Source: Actinomycetota bacterium (GTDB lineage Bacteria; Actinomycetota; Acidimicrobiia; Spongiisociales; UBA5794). From it: a stretch of 33,540 nucleotides of DNA. Below the pieces are notes generated by a model. The model saw only the letters and a program-made list of their open reading frames with translations, was not told the origin of the DNA and did not search any database. Made by a program: the position numbers and the translations under genes. Below are positions 18,560-28,615 of this stretch, in pieces (positions within the stretch are counted from its first letter, which is position 1; every line of letters starts with the position of its first letter). Location: NCBI GenBank assembly GCA_027728645.1, contig JAQCAA010000007.1:1-33540 (forward strand), given 5' to 3'.

Positions 18560-20275
18560 ATGAACGACCAGCGGGAATCCGCACGACTCGGACCGCAACA
18601 GAGGGCTCGCGATCTCAAACGCATGACCTCGGAGGTATTCGATGTCGTCGTGATCGGGGGAGGCGTAACGGGTACCGGAACAGCTTTAGACGCGGTGACG
18701 AGGGGGCTCTCGACCGCTCTGATCGAGCAGCGTGACTATGCCAGTGGCACTTCGAGCCGGTCGAGCAAACTGCTTCATGGCGGCCTGAGGTATCTCGAGC
18801 AGATGAACTTCAAATTGGTCGCCGAGGCATTGCGTGAGCGCAACCTCATGCTCAACCGGCTGTGTCCCCATCTCGCAAGACCGGTCTCGTTCCTGTACCC
18901 ACTCCAACATCGTGTGTGGGAGCGGGCCTATGTCGGGGCGGGGATCATGCTCTACGACATGATGGCCTCTGCAGCCCGCACGCCGATGCCGCATCATCGC
19001 CACCTTTCGAAGAAGAACGCCCTTGCTCTTGCACCGTCGCTTGATGAGGATTCGCTGGTTGGCGGAATTGTCTACTGGGACGCCCAGGTCGACGACGCCC
19101 GCCACACGATGAACCTCGCTCGCACCGCCGAACACCACGGTGCCGCGTTAGCGCCGAGCGCGAGAGCGACCGGATTTGCCATGGAGGGCGACCGAGTGGT
19201 CGGTGTCGAGGTTCGGGACCTTGAGTCTGGCGAAGAGTTGTTCGTACGAGCACGACATGTAATCAACACGACCGGCGTGTGGGTTGACCAAGTTCAGAGC
19301 CTGGCTGGCCGTGACAGGAACGACATTCGTGCCTCGAAAGGTGTGCACCTCGTTGTGCCTCGGGATCGGATTCGAGGCGAAACCGGGATGATTCTGCGGA
19401 CAGATCAGAGTGTGCTCTTCGTGATCCCGTGGAACCATCATTGGATTATTGGTACGACTGATACCGATTGGAACCTTGACTTGGCCCATCCAGCGGCCAG
19501 CCAGGCCGACATCGACTACCTCCTCGACAATGTCAACAAGGTGCTTGCCGAACCGCTGACCGAAGACGACGTCGAAGGTGTATACGCCGGGCTGCGACCA
19601 CTGATGAGCGGCGAATCAGAAGCAACGAGCAAGGTCAGCAGGGAGCACCTCGTCCTTGATTCGGCTCCTGGGCTGACCTCTGTCGTCGGTGGAAAGTACA
19701 CGACGTACCGGGTGATGGCGAGCGACGCCGTCGATCGGGCCGCTTCGGCCCTCACCATGGAAGTTCCCACATCAACGACGAAACATGTTCGATTGGTCGG
19801 TGCTGATGGATATGAAGGTCTCTGGGACGATCGTGAGCGACTCGCACCGGACCTCGGTCTTGACATTTCGCGCACCGAGCACCTTCTCCGGCGGTACGGA
19901 ACGCTTGTTCACCAAGTCTTCGACGTTATCCGAGGGAATCCAGTTCTTGCAGAGCCGATGGCAGGTGCCGAGCAGTATCTGGCGGTCGAGCTCGTCTATG
20001 CCGCGTCCCACGAGGGTGCGCTGCATCTTGACGACGTGCTGACGCGACGGACGCGAATCTCGATCGAGACCGCCGACCGAGGTGTCATGTCGGCGAGGCC
20101 TGCGGCAGTGCTGATGGGCAAGGTTCTGGGGTGGGATGAGATCACCATCGACCGCGAAGTAGATCACTATCTCGCTCGCGTCGCTGCCGAGCTTGACTCC
20201 CAGGAACAACAAGATGACCACACCGCCGATGCGGCCAGGCTCGGTGCCCCCGATGTACGCATGGATGGCAGGTGA
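18560..20275 (+). CDS. glpD: Glycerol-3-phosphate dehydrogenase, GlpD/GlpA-like FAD enzyme
   Basis: FDVVVIGGGVTGTGTALDAVTRGLSTALIEQRDYASGTSSRSSKLLHGGLRYLEQMNFKLVAEALRERNLM; GGKYTTYRVMASDAVDRA. Confidence 0.95.
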   Translation: MNDQRESARLGPQQRARDLKRMTSEVFDVVVIGGGVTGTGTALDAVTRGLSTALIEQRDYASGTSSRSSKLLHGGLRYLEQMNFKLVAEALRERNLMLNRLCPHLARPVSFLYPLQHRVWERAYVGAGIMLYDMMASAARTPMPHHRHLSKKNALALAPSLDEDSLVGGIVYWDAQVDDARHTMNLARTAEHHGAALAPSARATGFAMEGDRVVGVEVRDLESGEELFVRARHVINTTGVWVDQVQSLAGRDRNDIRASKGVHLVVPRDRIRGETGMILRTDQSVLFVIPWNHHWIIGTTDTDWNLDLAHPAASQADIDYLLDNVNKVLAEPLTEDDVEGVYAGLRPLMSGESEATSKVSREHLVLDSAPGLTSVVGGKYTTYRVMASDAVDRAASALTMEVPTSTTKHVRLVGADGYEGLWDDRERLAPDLGLDISRTEHLLRRYGTLVHQVFDVIRGNPVLAEPMAGAEQYLAVELVYAASHEGALHLDDVLTRRTRISIETADRGVMSARPAAVLMGKVLGWDEITIDREVDHYLARVAAELDSQEQQDDHTADAARLGAPDVRMDGR

Positions 20276-20368
20276 CGAGCAGCGGCGAGATGATCTGCAC
20301 CTGCTCGATGACACAACCTAGACCGGTCAGCTCTTGCTGCGAACGGTCATCTGTTCGCGGTGAGCGGT

Positions 20369-20401
20369 GTCGTGAATGCCGCGTGGCGCGGCATTCACGA
20401 C
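20369..20401. terminator. Hairpin between convergent glpD and ald
   Basis: GTCGTGAATGCCGCG-TGG-CGCGGCATTCACGAC, 15-bp perfect stem with 3-nt loop. Confidence 0.75.
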
Positions 20402-20417
20402 GTTGGATCTGTGGGCG

Positions 20418-21533
20418 TTAACCGAACCCGAGGGCCGCGGCGGGTTCGACATAGGCGGTTCCAAGGGCATTGGCCACCGCCTCGTGTGTCACTTGGCCCG
20501 CTGCGACATTGATACCGCCGACGAGATCTGGCATGCGCTCGACGGCGACCTTGGTTCCGTCAGCGAGCGCCCGAACGTAGGGCAATGTCGCGTTGGAGAG
20601 TGCCTTCGAAGATGTGTGCGGAACAGATCCGGGAATATTCCCAACGGCGTAGTGGACAATCTCGTCAATGACGTATGTCGGTTCGCGATGAGTCGTCTCT
20701 CTGCTTGTCTCGAAGCATCCACCTTGGTCGATGGAGATGTCGACCACCACAGACCCGGCCTCCATGACACCAAGCATCTCACGATCGATGACAATCGGCG
20801 CTCGATCCCCAGCGACAAGAACAGCGCCAACAACGAGGTCTGCTGTGCTGATCCATTCCGTGACAGCAGCCTTCGTAGAGAACTCGGTGGTGACTCGTGA
20901 TCCCCATTGGCGGTGGACATGTTCCAGTGCTCCGATGTTGACGTCAAGAACCACGACGCGTGCACCTAGTCCGACTGCGACATCGACCGCGTTCAAGCCA
21001 GCGGCACCTGCGCCGATCACCACGACCCGCCCCTGCGGCACGCCAGCATGCCCACCGAGGAGTACGCCCTTTCCACCGTTGGGAGCCATGAGGTAGAACG
21101 CTCCGACCTGAGTAGACAGACGTCCAGCGATGTGGCTCATCGGTGCGAGAAGTGGCAATGACCCGCCCGAAACCACGGTTTCATAAGCAACGCAGGTGGC
21201 CCCAGAAGCCACAAGGCCCTCGGCGACTTTGGGGTAGGCAGCGAGGTGGAGGTAGGTGAAGATCGTGTGGTCGGGAGTCAGCATCGCGATCTCGGAAGCC
21301 TGCGGCTCCTTGACGTGGACAATCAGCTGTGCGGCTTCGAACACATCTTCTGCTGAGTCCAAAATTATGGCACCAGCCTCTTCGAATGCCTCGTCCGGTG
21401 CGCCAGCACCGGCACCAGCTCCTGATTGGACGAACACGGGATGTCCACGGAGCACGAGATCGTGAGCAGCACCAGGCTGGATCGCGACTCGCCGCTCGTC
21501 AGGCTTGATCTCTGCGATAACTCCGATGTTCAT
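20418..21533 (-). CDS. ald: Alanine dehydrogenase
   Basis: MNIGVIAEIKPDERRVAIQPGAAHDLVLRGHPVFVQSGAG, VHVKEPQ, FTYLHLAAYP, GVPQGRVVVIGAGAAGLNAVDVAVGLGARVVVLD; SD GGAGG before ATG at 21533. Confidence 0.95.
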   Translation of the reverse strand: MNIGVIAEIKPDERRVAIQPGAAHDLVLRGHPVFVQSGAGAGAGAPDEAFEEAGAIILDSAEDVFEAAQLIVHVKEPQASEIAMLTPDHTIFTYLHLAAYPKVAEGLVASGATCVAYETVVSGGSLPLLAPMSHIAGRLSTQVGAFYLMAPNGGKGVLLGGHAGVPQGRVVVIGAGAAGLNAVDVAVGLGARVVVLDVNIGALEHVHRQWGSRVTTEFSTKAAVTEWISTADLVVGAVLVAGDRAPIVIDREMLGVMEAGSVVVDISIDQGGCFETSRETTHREPTYVIDEIVHYAVGNIPGSVPHTSSKALSNATLPYVRALADGTKVAVERMPDLVGGINVAAGQVTHEAVANALGTAYVEPAAALGFG

Positions 21534-21674
21534 CGGACCTCCGTTGTCCGTATGTGAGGTGTACTCCAGCATTGTGATAGCTGGTGCCCATGTTTGATTC
21601 GTATCTGCGATTCCCGTTACACGAAACAAGCCCTGCAAGATCCTCGGACATGATCGAAGATCCCCTCGTGCGGC

Positions 21675-21702
21675 TTCAAACCATATCCCGATTTTGTATG
21701 GT
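21675..21702 (+). promoter_or_regulatory. Candidate promoter with overlapping inverted-repeat operator upstream of the pyrimidine cluster
   Basis: TTCAAA (21675-21680), 16-nt spacer, TATGGT (21697-21702); inverted repeat ACCATA-N11-TATGGT at 21680-21702. Confidence 0.35.
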
Positions 21703-21762
21703 GTGCATGTGGCAGGATGGGGTACACGGTTAACCCACCACCGAATGTGAAGGAGACAAGGG

Positions 21763-22605
21763 ATGAGTCGAGTCGTGCGCGCAGCAATTCTCCAGACAGA
21801 GTGGACCGGTGACAAGGAGTCCATGATCGAGCTGCATGAGAAATATGCTCGAGAGGCCGCAGCTGACGGCGCCAAGGTCATCTGCTTCCAGGAGCTGTTC
21901 TACGGACCATATTTCTGTCAGGTTCAAGACATCGAGTACTACGACTACGCAGAGGCGATCCCAGACGGTCCGACAACCAAGCGCTTCCAAGCACTGGCCA
22001 AAGAACTCGGCATGGTGATGGTGCTCCCTATGTACGAGAGGGAGATGGCGGGATTCCTCTACAACACGGCCGCCGTGATTGACTCCGACGGCACCTACCT
22101 CGGCAAGTACCGCAAGCACCACATTCCGCACGTTGGGGGCTTCTGGGAGAAGTTCTACTTCCGTCCCGGAAACGACGACTTTCCTGTTTTCGACACTGCG
22201 GTCGGCAAGGTTGGCGTCTACATTTGCTACGACCGCCACTTCCCAGAGGGCTGGCGTGCTCTCGGGCTCAACGGTGCAGAGATCGTGTTCAATCCGTCCG
22301 CAACAAGCCGGGGACTTTCCTCATACCTATGGCAACTCGAACAGCCAGCGTCCGCCGTTGCGAATATGTATTACGTCGGGGCGATCAACAGGGTCGGAGT
22401 TGAAGATCTCGGCGACAACGATTTTTATGGAACCTCGTACTTCGCCGACCCTCGCGGTCAATTCGTTGGCGATACCGCATCCGACACCGATGCCGAACTC
22501 ATTGTCCGCGACCTCGATCTTGACTTGATCGAGGAGGTTCGCAACACGTGGGCGTTCTACCGGGACCGCAGGCCTGATGCCTACGGGCCCCTTGTCAAGG
22601 GATAG
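21763..22605 (+). CDS. Carbon-nitrogen hydrolase, probable beta-ureidopropionase (N-carbamoyl-beta-alanine amidohydrolase)
   Basis: Nitrilase-superfamily Glu (ICFQELFYGPYF), Lys (YRKHHIPHVGGFWEKFYFRPGN) and Cys (VYICYDRHFPEGWRALGLNGAEIVFNPSAT); operon context. Confidence 0.88.
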   Translation: MSRVVRAAILQTEWTGDKESMIELHEKYAREAAADGAKVICFQELFYGPYFCQVQDIEYYDYAEAIPDGPTTKRFQALAKELGMVMVLPMYEREMAGFLYNTAAVIDSDGTYLGKYRKHHIPHVGGFWEKFYFRPGNDDFPVFDTAVGKVGVYICYDRHFPEGWRALGLNGAEIVFNPSATSRGLSSYLWQLEQPASAVANMYYVGAINRVGVEDLGDNDFYGTSYFADPRGQFVGDTASDTDAELIVRDLDLDLIEEVRNTWAFYRDRRPDAYGPLVKG

Positions 22606-22610
22606 GCAAA

Positions 22611-23900
22611 ATGGGTATTCACGCCGAACTCACCGAGCGCACGCGCGCAGTCATGCCGTCGTGGCTTGCGTTGTACTACGACGAGCCGATTGCTATCGAC
22701 AGAGGCGAAGGCAGGACGGTCTGGGATCTCGAGGGCAACGAGTACCTCGACTTCTTCGGTGGCATCCTCACAACCATGACCGCCTACTCGCTTCCTGAGG
22801 TGACGGCTGCGATAACCGAGCAAGCGGCCAAGGTGCTTCACACCTCGACGCTGTACCTGAACCAGCCGATGATTGAGCTTGCGGAAATGGTCGCAGAGAT
22901 GTCAGGCATCCCTGATGCGCGGGTGTTCTTTACACCTTCTGGATCCGAAGCGAACGATGCAGCGATGCTACTCGCAACGTCCTATCGCAAATCCAACCAG
23001 GTGCTCGCCCTCCGCAACAGCTATCACGGGCGAAGCTTCACGGCCATTGCGCTAACGAGCCATCGTTCGTGGTCGCCAACCAGCTACTCGGGTCTGAATG
23101 TGCACTATGTGCAAGGGCCATACAAGAAGCGGAGTCCCTACGCCCATCTCGATGATGACGCATTCACCGAGGCAGCAGTCGCGGACCTCCAGCAGGTCAT
23201 CGACATGATGACATCGGGCGATGTGGCGGCGATGATTGCTGAACCAATCCAGGGAGTTGGGGGATTTGCGACGCCACCAGATGGCTTCTTCAAGGCGTTC
23301 AAGGACGTGCTTGATGAGTACGGCATTCTCTTTGTTTCAGACGAGGTTCAGACAGGGTGGGGTCGAACCGGCGAGCACATGTGGGGCTATCAGGCCCACG
23401 GCATCACTCCGGACATCATGACGTTCGCAAAGGGCATGGGAAACGGACTTTCTATCGGCGGTGTGGTTGCCCGACCAGAAATCATGAATTGCATCGGTGC
23501 GAACTCGATTTCCACGTTCGGTGGGAACCCTCTTGCGAGCGCGGGTGCGCTGGCGAATCTCAAATATCTGGTGGAGAACGATCTCCAGGGCAATGCTCTG
23601 AAGCAGGGTTCACGCCTCTACGAGAGCCTTCTCCCTGTATCTGAGGAGACTCCCTGGATCTTCGAGCTTCGGGGCAAGGGTCTCATGCTTGCCATCGAGA
23701 CAGCGGAACCAGGAACAGGCAAACCCGACAGCACGAGGGCAGGTCGCCTTCTCGAAGAGTGCAAGCAACGAGGCCTCCTCATCGGAAAGGGAGGTCTCTA
23801 CGGAAACGTGCTTCGAATCGCTCCGCCGCTTTCGGTGACAGAGCAAGAAATCGACACCGCTGCTGAGATCATTACCGCAGCCGTATCGGCAATCGACTGA
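22611..23900 (+). CDS. Class III PLP aminotransferase, probable beta-alanine/beta-aminoisobutyrate aminotransferase
   Basis: DLEGNEYLDFFGGILT, SGSEANDAAMLLA, YHGRSF, LFVSDEVQTGWGRTGEHMWGYQ, MTFAKGMGNG; operon context. Confidence 0.88.
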   Translation: MGIHAELTERTRAVMPSWLALYYDEPIAIDRGEGRTVWDLEGNEYLDFFGGILTTMTAYSLPEVTAAITEQAAKVLHTSTLYLNQPMIELAEMVAEMSGIPDARVFFTPSGSEANDAAMLLATSYRKSNQVLALRNSYHGRSFTAIALTSHRSWSPTSYSGLNVHYVQGPYKKRSPYAHLDDDAFTEAAVADLQQVIDMMTSGDVAAMIAEPIQGVGGFATPPDGFFKAFKDVLDEYGILFVSDEVQTGWGRTGEHMWGYQAHGITPDIMTFAKGMGNGLSIGGVVARPEIMNCIGANSISTFGGNPLASAGALANLKYLVENDLQGNALKQGSRLYESLLPVSEETPWIFELRGKGLMLAIETAEPGTGKPDSTRAGRLLEECKQRGLLIGKGGLYGNVLRIAPPLSVTEQEIDTAAEIITAAVSAID

Positions 23901-23919
23901 GAATCAAGGAGGACTAGGT

Positions 23920-25344
23920 ATGAAGACGCTCATCTCAGGTGGCACCGTCATCACGGCCATCGACATCACAGCGGCCGATGTGCTGATCGAAGACGAAACG
24001 GTGGTCGCGATCGCTGCGCCAGGCTCACATTCGTGGGGCGACGACGCAGACAAGGTCATCGACGCTACTGGAAAGTACGTTGTTCCCGGCGGGGTTGATC
24101 CTCATACCCATATGGAGCTTCCGTTCGGAGGCACCTTCGCCTCGGACAACTTCGAATCCGGCACGCGGGCCGCAGCCTGGGGCGGAACCACCACCATTGT
24201 CGATTTTGCGGTCCAGACCAAAGGCGAAAGCCTCCTCGGAGGGTTCGACGTCTGGATGGCCAAGGCGGAAGGCGAGTGCGCCATCGACTACGGATTCCAC
24301 ATGATCGCAGGCGACATCAACGACGAGTCTCTTGCTGAAATGGACACGCTGATCGAAAGAGGCGTGACGTCGTTCAAGTTGTTCATGGCGTACCCTGGCG
24401 TCCTTTATTCAGACGACGGGGCCATCCTGCGTGCGATGCAGAAGGCAGCACAGACAGGCACCCTGATCATGATGCACGCAGAAAATGGAATGGCAATTGA
24501 CGTCCTTCGCGCCCAAGCGCTCGAGCGAGGGGAGACGGACCCTGTCCACCACAGCATCACAAGACCTGCCATCACCGAGAGCGAAGCTGTGCACAGGGCG
24601 ATCAAGCTCGCGGAACTTGCCGGCGCACATCTCTACATCGTCCATATGTCGGCCAAGGAAGGGGTCGCTGAGGTTGCAGATGCCAGAGACAAGGGACTTC
24701 CCGTCTTTGGAGAGACCTGTCCGCAGTACCTGTTCCTCAGTATTGAGGATCACCTCGACGCACCAGGGTTCGAGGGTGCGAAATACGTGTGCTCCACACC
24801 GATCAGAGCGAAGGCTGAAGGGCATCAGGACGCGCTGTGGATGTACCTCGCAACGAATGACCTCCAGGTCGTTTCGACAGACCACTGCCCATTCTGCATG
24901 GATGACCACCACGTCTATGGAACCCAGAAGAAGCTTGGGCTCGGGGATTTCACGGCGATTCCGAACGGTCTTCCAGGCGTCGAGGACCGTTTTCAGCTGA
25001 TCTACCACGGGGGGGTCGTTGGCGGCAGGATCGATCTGAACCGTTGGATAGAACTGTGTGCCACAGCACCAGCGAAGCTGTTCGGCCTGTATCCAAAGAA
25101 GGGCACAATTGCGGTTGGATCAGATGCGGACATCGTCGTCTTTGACCCAGGTGTTTCTTGGACGAAATCCGTCGACCAGCATCACATGGATGTTGATTAC
25201 TCGGCGTACGAGGGCATGGAAGTGAAGGGCAAAGTCGAAACGGTCCTGCTCCGTGGCAAGGTCATCATCGAAGACGACCAGTATCTCGGTTCCAAGGGCG
25301 ACGGGGCTTATCTGCCCCGCGAACGCATGTCCGTCCACCACTGA
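23920..25344 (+). CDS. Dihydropyrimidinase
   Basis: VVPGGVDPHTHMELPFGGT, GVTSFKLFMAYPG (carboxylatable Lys), MMHAENG, LYIVHMS, ETCPQYL, STDHCPF. Confidence 0.93.
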   Translation: MKTLISGGTVITAIDITAADVLIEDETVVAIAAPGSHSWGDDADKVIDATGKYVVPGGVDPHTHMELPFGGTFASDNFESGTRAAAWGGTTTIVDFAVQTKGESLLGGFDVWMAKAEGECAIDYGFHMIAGDINDESLAEMDTLIERGVTSFKLFMAYPGVLYSDDGAILRAMQKAAQTGTLIMMHAENGMAIDVLRAQALERGETDPVHHSITRPAITESEAVHRAIKLAELAGAHLYIVHMSAKEGVAEVADARDKGLPVFGETCPQYLFLSIEDHLDAPGFEGAKYVCSTPIRAKAEGHQDALWMYLATNDLQVVSTDHCPFCMDDHHVYGTQKKLGLGDFTAIPNGLPGVEDRFQLIYHGGVVGGRIDLNRWIELCATAPAKLFGLYPKKGTIAVGSDADIVVFDPGVSWTKSVDQHHMDVDYSAYEGMEVKGKVETVLLRGKVIIEDDQYLGSKGDGAYLPRERMSVHH

Positions 25345-25363
25345 CAGATAGTTTGGAGACCAC

Positions 25364-26851
25364 ATGAAACAGATCAATCACATCATCGGTGGGCAGGAAG
25401 TCGTTTCCACGTCAGGGCGTACATCCGAGGTGTTTAACCCTGCGACCGGCGAGGTGACTGGCTTGGTTGGTCTCGCGACTGTCGACGAAGTCGATTTGGC
25501 AGTCGGAGTTGCCAAAGCTGCGTTCGAATCGTGGAAACACACATCACTGGCACGACGCACGGCTGTGATGTTCAAGTTTCGGGATCTCGTTGATCAGTAC
25601 CAGCATGATTTCGCCGCGAGGCTGACAGCAGAACACGGCAAGGTGCTGTCCGATTCGCTAGGAGAGGTGAGGCGCGGTCTTGAAAACATCGAGTATGCAT
25701 GCGGACTCTCTGAGCACCTGAAAGGCGAGTTCTCTCAGGAGGCCTCAACGGACATCGATGTCTACTCGGTGCGCCAACCCCTCGGCGTCGTTGCAGGAAT
25801 CACCCCCTTCAACTTCCCAGTGATGGTCCCGATGTGGATGTACCCGAACGCGATCGCTGCTGGGAATTCATTCATACTCAAGCCATCGGAGAAGGACCCG
25901 AGCGTCAACGAACTCGCGGCCGAACTGCTCAGCCAAGCCGGCCTGCCAGACGGCGTCTTCAACATCGTTCAAGGCGACAAGGTTGCGGTCGATCGAATTC
26001 TTGAGCACCCCGATATCGCAGCGGTCTCGTTCGTTGGGTCGACGCCGATTGCGAGATATGTCTATGTGACCGGCACCACCAACGGCAAGCGTGTGCAGGC
26101 CCTTGGGGGAGCGAAGAACCACATGGTCGTTCTGCCGGATGCCGACATCGGGCTGGCTGCCGACGCAGCTGTGAGTGCTGCGTACGGTTCAGCTGGGGAG
26201 CGCTGCATGGCGATTTCAGTCATCGTCGCCGTCGGCTCATCAGCCGATCCACTGATCGCTGCCATCACAGAACGTATACCAACCGTGGTTGTCGGAGACG
26301 GCACCGATGAGGCTTCCCAGATGGGTCCTCTGATCACACGTGAACACCGAGACAGGGTCGCATCCTTCGTGGCGAACGCCGAGGAGGACGGAGCGTTGGT
26401 GGTCGTCGACGGCAGAGAACAATCGTTCGAAGGCGGTGGCTTCTTTTTGGCACCGTCGCTTCTCGACAACGTCGAACCTGGGATGGCGTGCTACGAGCAA
26501 GAGATCTTCGGCCCAGTGCTAGGTGTTGTTCGCGTTGGAACTTACGACGAGGCAATCAAACTTATCGACGACAACGATTTCGGAAATGGCACGGCAATCT
26601 TCACTCGAGACGGAGGAGCTGCTCGCCGATTCCAGGTCGACGTCGACGCAGGGATGGTGGGGATCAATGTTCCTGTTCCCGTGCCAGTGTCGTATTTCAG
26701 CTTCGGCGGTTGGGGAGATTCGCTGTTTGGAGACTCCCACGCCTATGGCCCGGAGGGCATTCATTTCTACACAAAGGCCAAGGTAGTGACCAGTCGCTGG
26801 CCAGATCCGGCAACGAGTTCCATCGATCTTGGGTTCCCGCAGAACGTATGA
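25364..26851 (+). CDS. mmsA: CoA-acylating (methyl)malonate-semialdehyde dehydrogenase
   Basis: GVVAGITPFNFPVMVPMWMYPNAIAAGNSFILKPSEKDPS, AVSFVGSTPIARYVY, GAKNHMVVLPDAD, YGSAGERCMAISV. Confidence 0.92.
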   Translation: MKQINHIIGGQEVVSTSGRTSEVFNPATGEVTGLVGLATVDEVDLAVGVAKAAFESWKHTSLARRTAVMFKFRDLVDQYQHDFAARLTAEHGKVLSDSLGEVRRGLENIEYACGLSEHLKGEFSQEASTDIDVYSVRQPLGVVAGITPFNFPVMVPMWMYPNAIAAGNSFILKPSEKDPSVNELAAELLSQAGLPDGVFNIVQGDKVAVDRILEHPDIAAVSFVGSTPIARYVYVTGTTNGKRVQALGGAKNHMVVLPDADIGLAADAAVSAAYGSAGERCMAISVIVAVGSSADPLIAAITERIPTVVVGDGTDEASQMGPLITREHRDRVASFVANAEEDGALVVVDGREQSFEGGGFFLAPSLLDNVEPGMACYEQEIFGPVLGVVRVGTYDEAIKLIDDNDFGNGTAIFTRDGGAARRFQVDVDAGMVGINVPVPVPVSYFSFGGWGDSLFGDSHAYGPEGIHFYTKAKVVTSRWPDPATSSIDLGFPQNV

Positions 26852-26855
26852 ATTG

Positions 26856-27800
26856 ATGCCAACCCGCGAGGAAACAACTCGTGCCGTAGCGCTCCTCGAA
26901 CGCAAGGCCGCTACAAAGCGCGGGACACGACGGTTTGTGGTCTTCATCGTCTTTCTTGCGGTCCTCGCACTCGCGTATACCGGCTACAAGGCTTTCGGCG
27001 AAGCGGTCGATGATGCCCAGACCGAGTGGGCAGTCGTTGGCAGAATCCTTCCGCGAACAGACGATCTGACGATGCCTCCAATCGTGGACATCATCACAGA
27101 ATTCGGCGAACCGCCGCAGCGCAACTCTGGCAAGCCGCTGGTCGCGTTCATCGCAGAAGCCTCACTTTTCACCCTAAGGGAGGCCGCCCTTGGATTCTTT
27201 CTCGGCATGCTGCTGGGACTTGGATTTGCAATCGTGATGCTTCGTTCGCGTTGGCTCGAACGGGGGATATCGCCCTACCTCGTTGCGAGCCAAACGGTTC
27301 CGCTCGTTGCGATCGCTCCGATCATCGTGATTTGGGGGTCAAAGTCGATGGGGTGGCTCCCCTTCGATTGGCAACCATGGATGTCGGTCTCGATCATCGC
27401 CACGTATCTGACGTTCTTCCCCATCGCAATGAACGGAATCAAAGGGTTCCAGTCAGCCGACCCAGCTTCGATGGAACTCATGCGCTCGTACGCGGCAGGT
27501 CGCCGTCAGACGCTCATCAAGCTCCAATTCCCAGCCGCGCTTCCGTACCTCTTCACGGCGTTCAAGCTCGCAGCGACGGTCTCAATCGTCGGAGCGATTG
27601 TCGGTGAAATTTCAGGAGGTGTTCGCGGTGGCCTTGGACGCCTCATCTTGGACTATGCAAGTCGGTACACAACCGGGCCCTCTCGGCTTTACGCCTCTGT
27701 TATTGGGGCGGCGGTGCTTGGCATCATTGCCGTTGGCCTTGTCACGATCGTTGAATACCTCGTCGTTTCCAGACGCCAGCAAGGGAGGACGGTGTCATGA
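26856..27800 (+). CDS. ABC transporter permease (SsuC/TauC-like)
   Basis: Multiple TM helices and LMRSYAAGRRQTLIKLQFPAALPYLFTAFKLAATVSIVGAIVGEISGG EAA-loop motif. Confidence 0.88.
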   Translation: MPTREETTRAVALLERKAATKRGTRRFVVFIVFLAVLALAYTGYKAFGEAVDDAQTEWAVVGRILPRTDDLTMPPIVDIITEFGEPPQRNSGKPLVAFIAEASLFTLREAALGFFLGMLLGLGFAIVMLRSRWLERGISPYLVASQTVPLVAIAPIIVIWGSKSMGWLPFDWQPWMSVSIIATYLTFFPIAMNGIKGFQSADPASMELMRSYAAGRRQTLIKLQFPAALPYLFTAFKLAATVSIVGAIVGEISGGVRGGLGRLILDYASRYTTGPSRLYASVIGAAVLGIIAVGLVTIVEYLVVSRRQQGRTVS

Positions 27801-28615
27801 CGGGTCACATCCAAGGGTCAGCGGCTGGCGGTGTCGCAGCAAGCGCAGCGGTTGAGATCTCAGACCTCTCGAAAGTGTTCAACCATGGCAAACCGAATGA
27901 GGTTCACGCTCTTGACGGAATAGGCCTCAGTATCGAAACAGGGTCGTTCGTCTCTCTCATCGGCCCCTCCGGATGCGGCAAGTCGACACTGTTGCGCCTC
28001 ATTGGGGCCCTGACCGCTCCAACCGACGGGACTGTTCTTGTGAACGGGAAGTCTGCCGACCAAGCAAGGCTAGACAGGGACTACGGGATGGCCTTCCAAA
28101 CCTCTGGCCTGTTCGGGTGGCGCACTGTGACGCAAAACATCGAGCTTCCTCTTCAGCTCATGGGTTGGAACAAGCTGGACCGCAAGAACAGGGCAGCGGA
28201 GATGCTCGAACTAATCAAGCTTCCAGAGTTCGGCGACCACTATCCCCACGAGCTTTCGGGCGGGATGCAACAGCGGGTCGCAATCGGTCGCGCCCTCTCC
28301 TTCCAGCCGTCGCTGTTGTTAATGGATGAACCCTTCGGCGCTCTTGACGAGATGACGCGTGAGCACATGCAAACTGAGGTTCTGGATATCTGGAAGAAGA
28401 CCGGCAAGACGGTCGTGTTTGTGACTCACTCGATTCCGGAGGCCGTGTTCCTTTCAAACCGGGTCATCGTTATGTCGCCTCGTCCAGGCAGGATTGCGGC
28501 CGATATTGAGATCGACCTAGGAGCCCGAACGTTTGACACCAGGGAATCTCAGCGGTTCTTTGAGCTGATAACGCAGGTGAGAGAAGTCCTCCGCTTCGAC
28601 GAGGACAGCCGATGA
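27797..28615 (+). CDS. ABC transporter ATP-binding protein (SsuB/TauB-like)
   Basis: Walker A GPSGCGKSTLLRLI, LSGGMQQRVAIGRALSFQPSLLLMDEPFGALDEMTRE, FVTHSIPEAVFLSNRVIVM. Confidence 0.95.
   Translation: MTGHIQGSAAGGVAASAAVEISDLSKVFNHGKPNEVHALDGIGLSIETGSFVSLIGPSGCGKSTLLRLIGALTAPTDGTVLVNGKSADQARLDRDYGMAFQTSGLFGWRTVTQNIELPLQLMGWNKLDRKNRAAEMLELIKLPEFGDHYPHELSGGMQQRVAIGRALSFQPSLLLMDEPFGALDEMTREHMQTEVLDIWKKTGKTVVFVTHSIPEAVFLSNRVIVMSPRPGRIAADIEIDLGARTFDTRESQRFFELITQVREVLRFDEDSR

Noticed and set aside
21534-21881. N-terminal extension of Ald in the ORF track (start at 21881)
   Set aside because: Alanine dehydrogenase homology begins at MNIGVIAEIK (21533) with a GGAGG ribosome-binding site; the extension covers the divergent promoter region.
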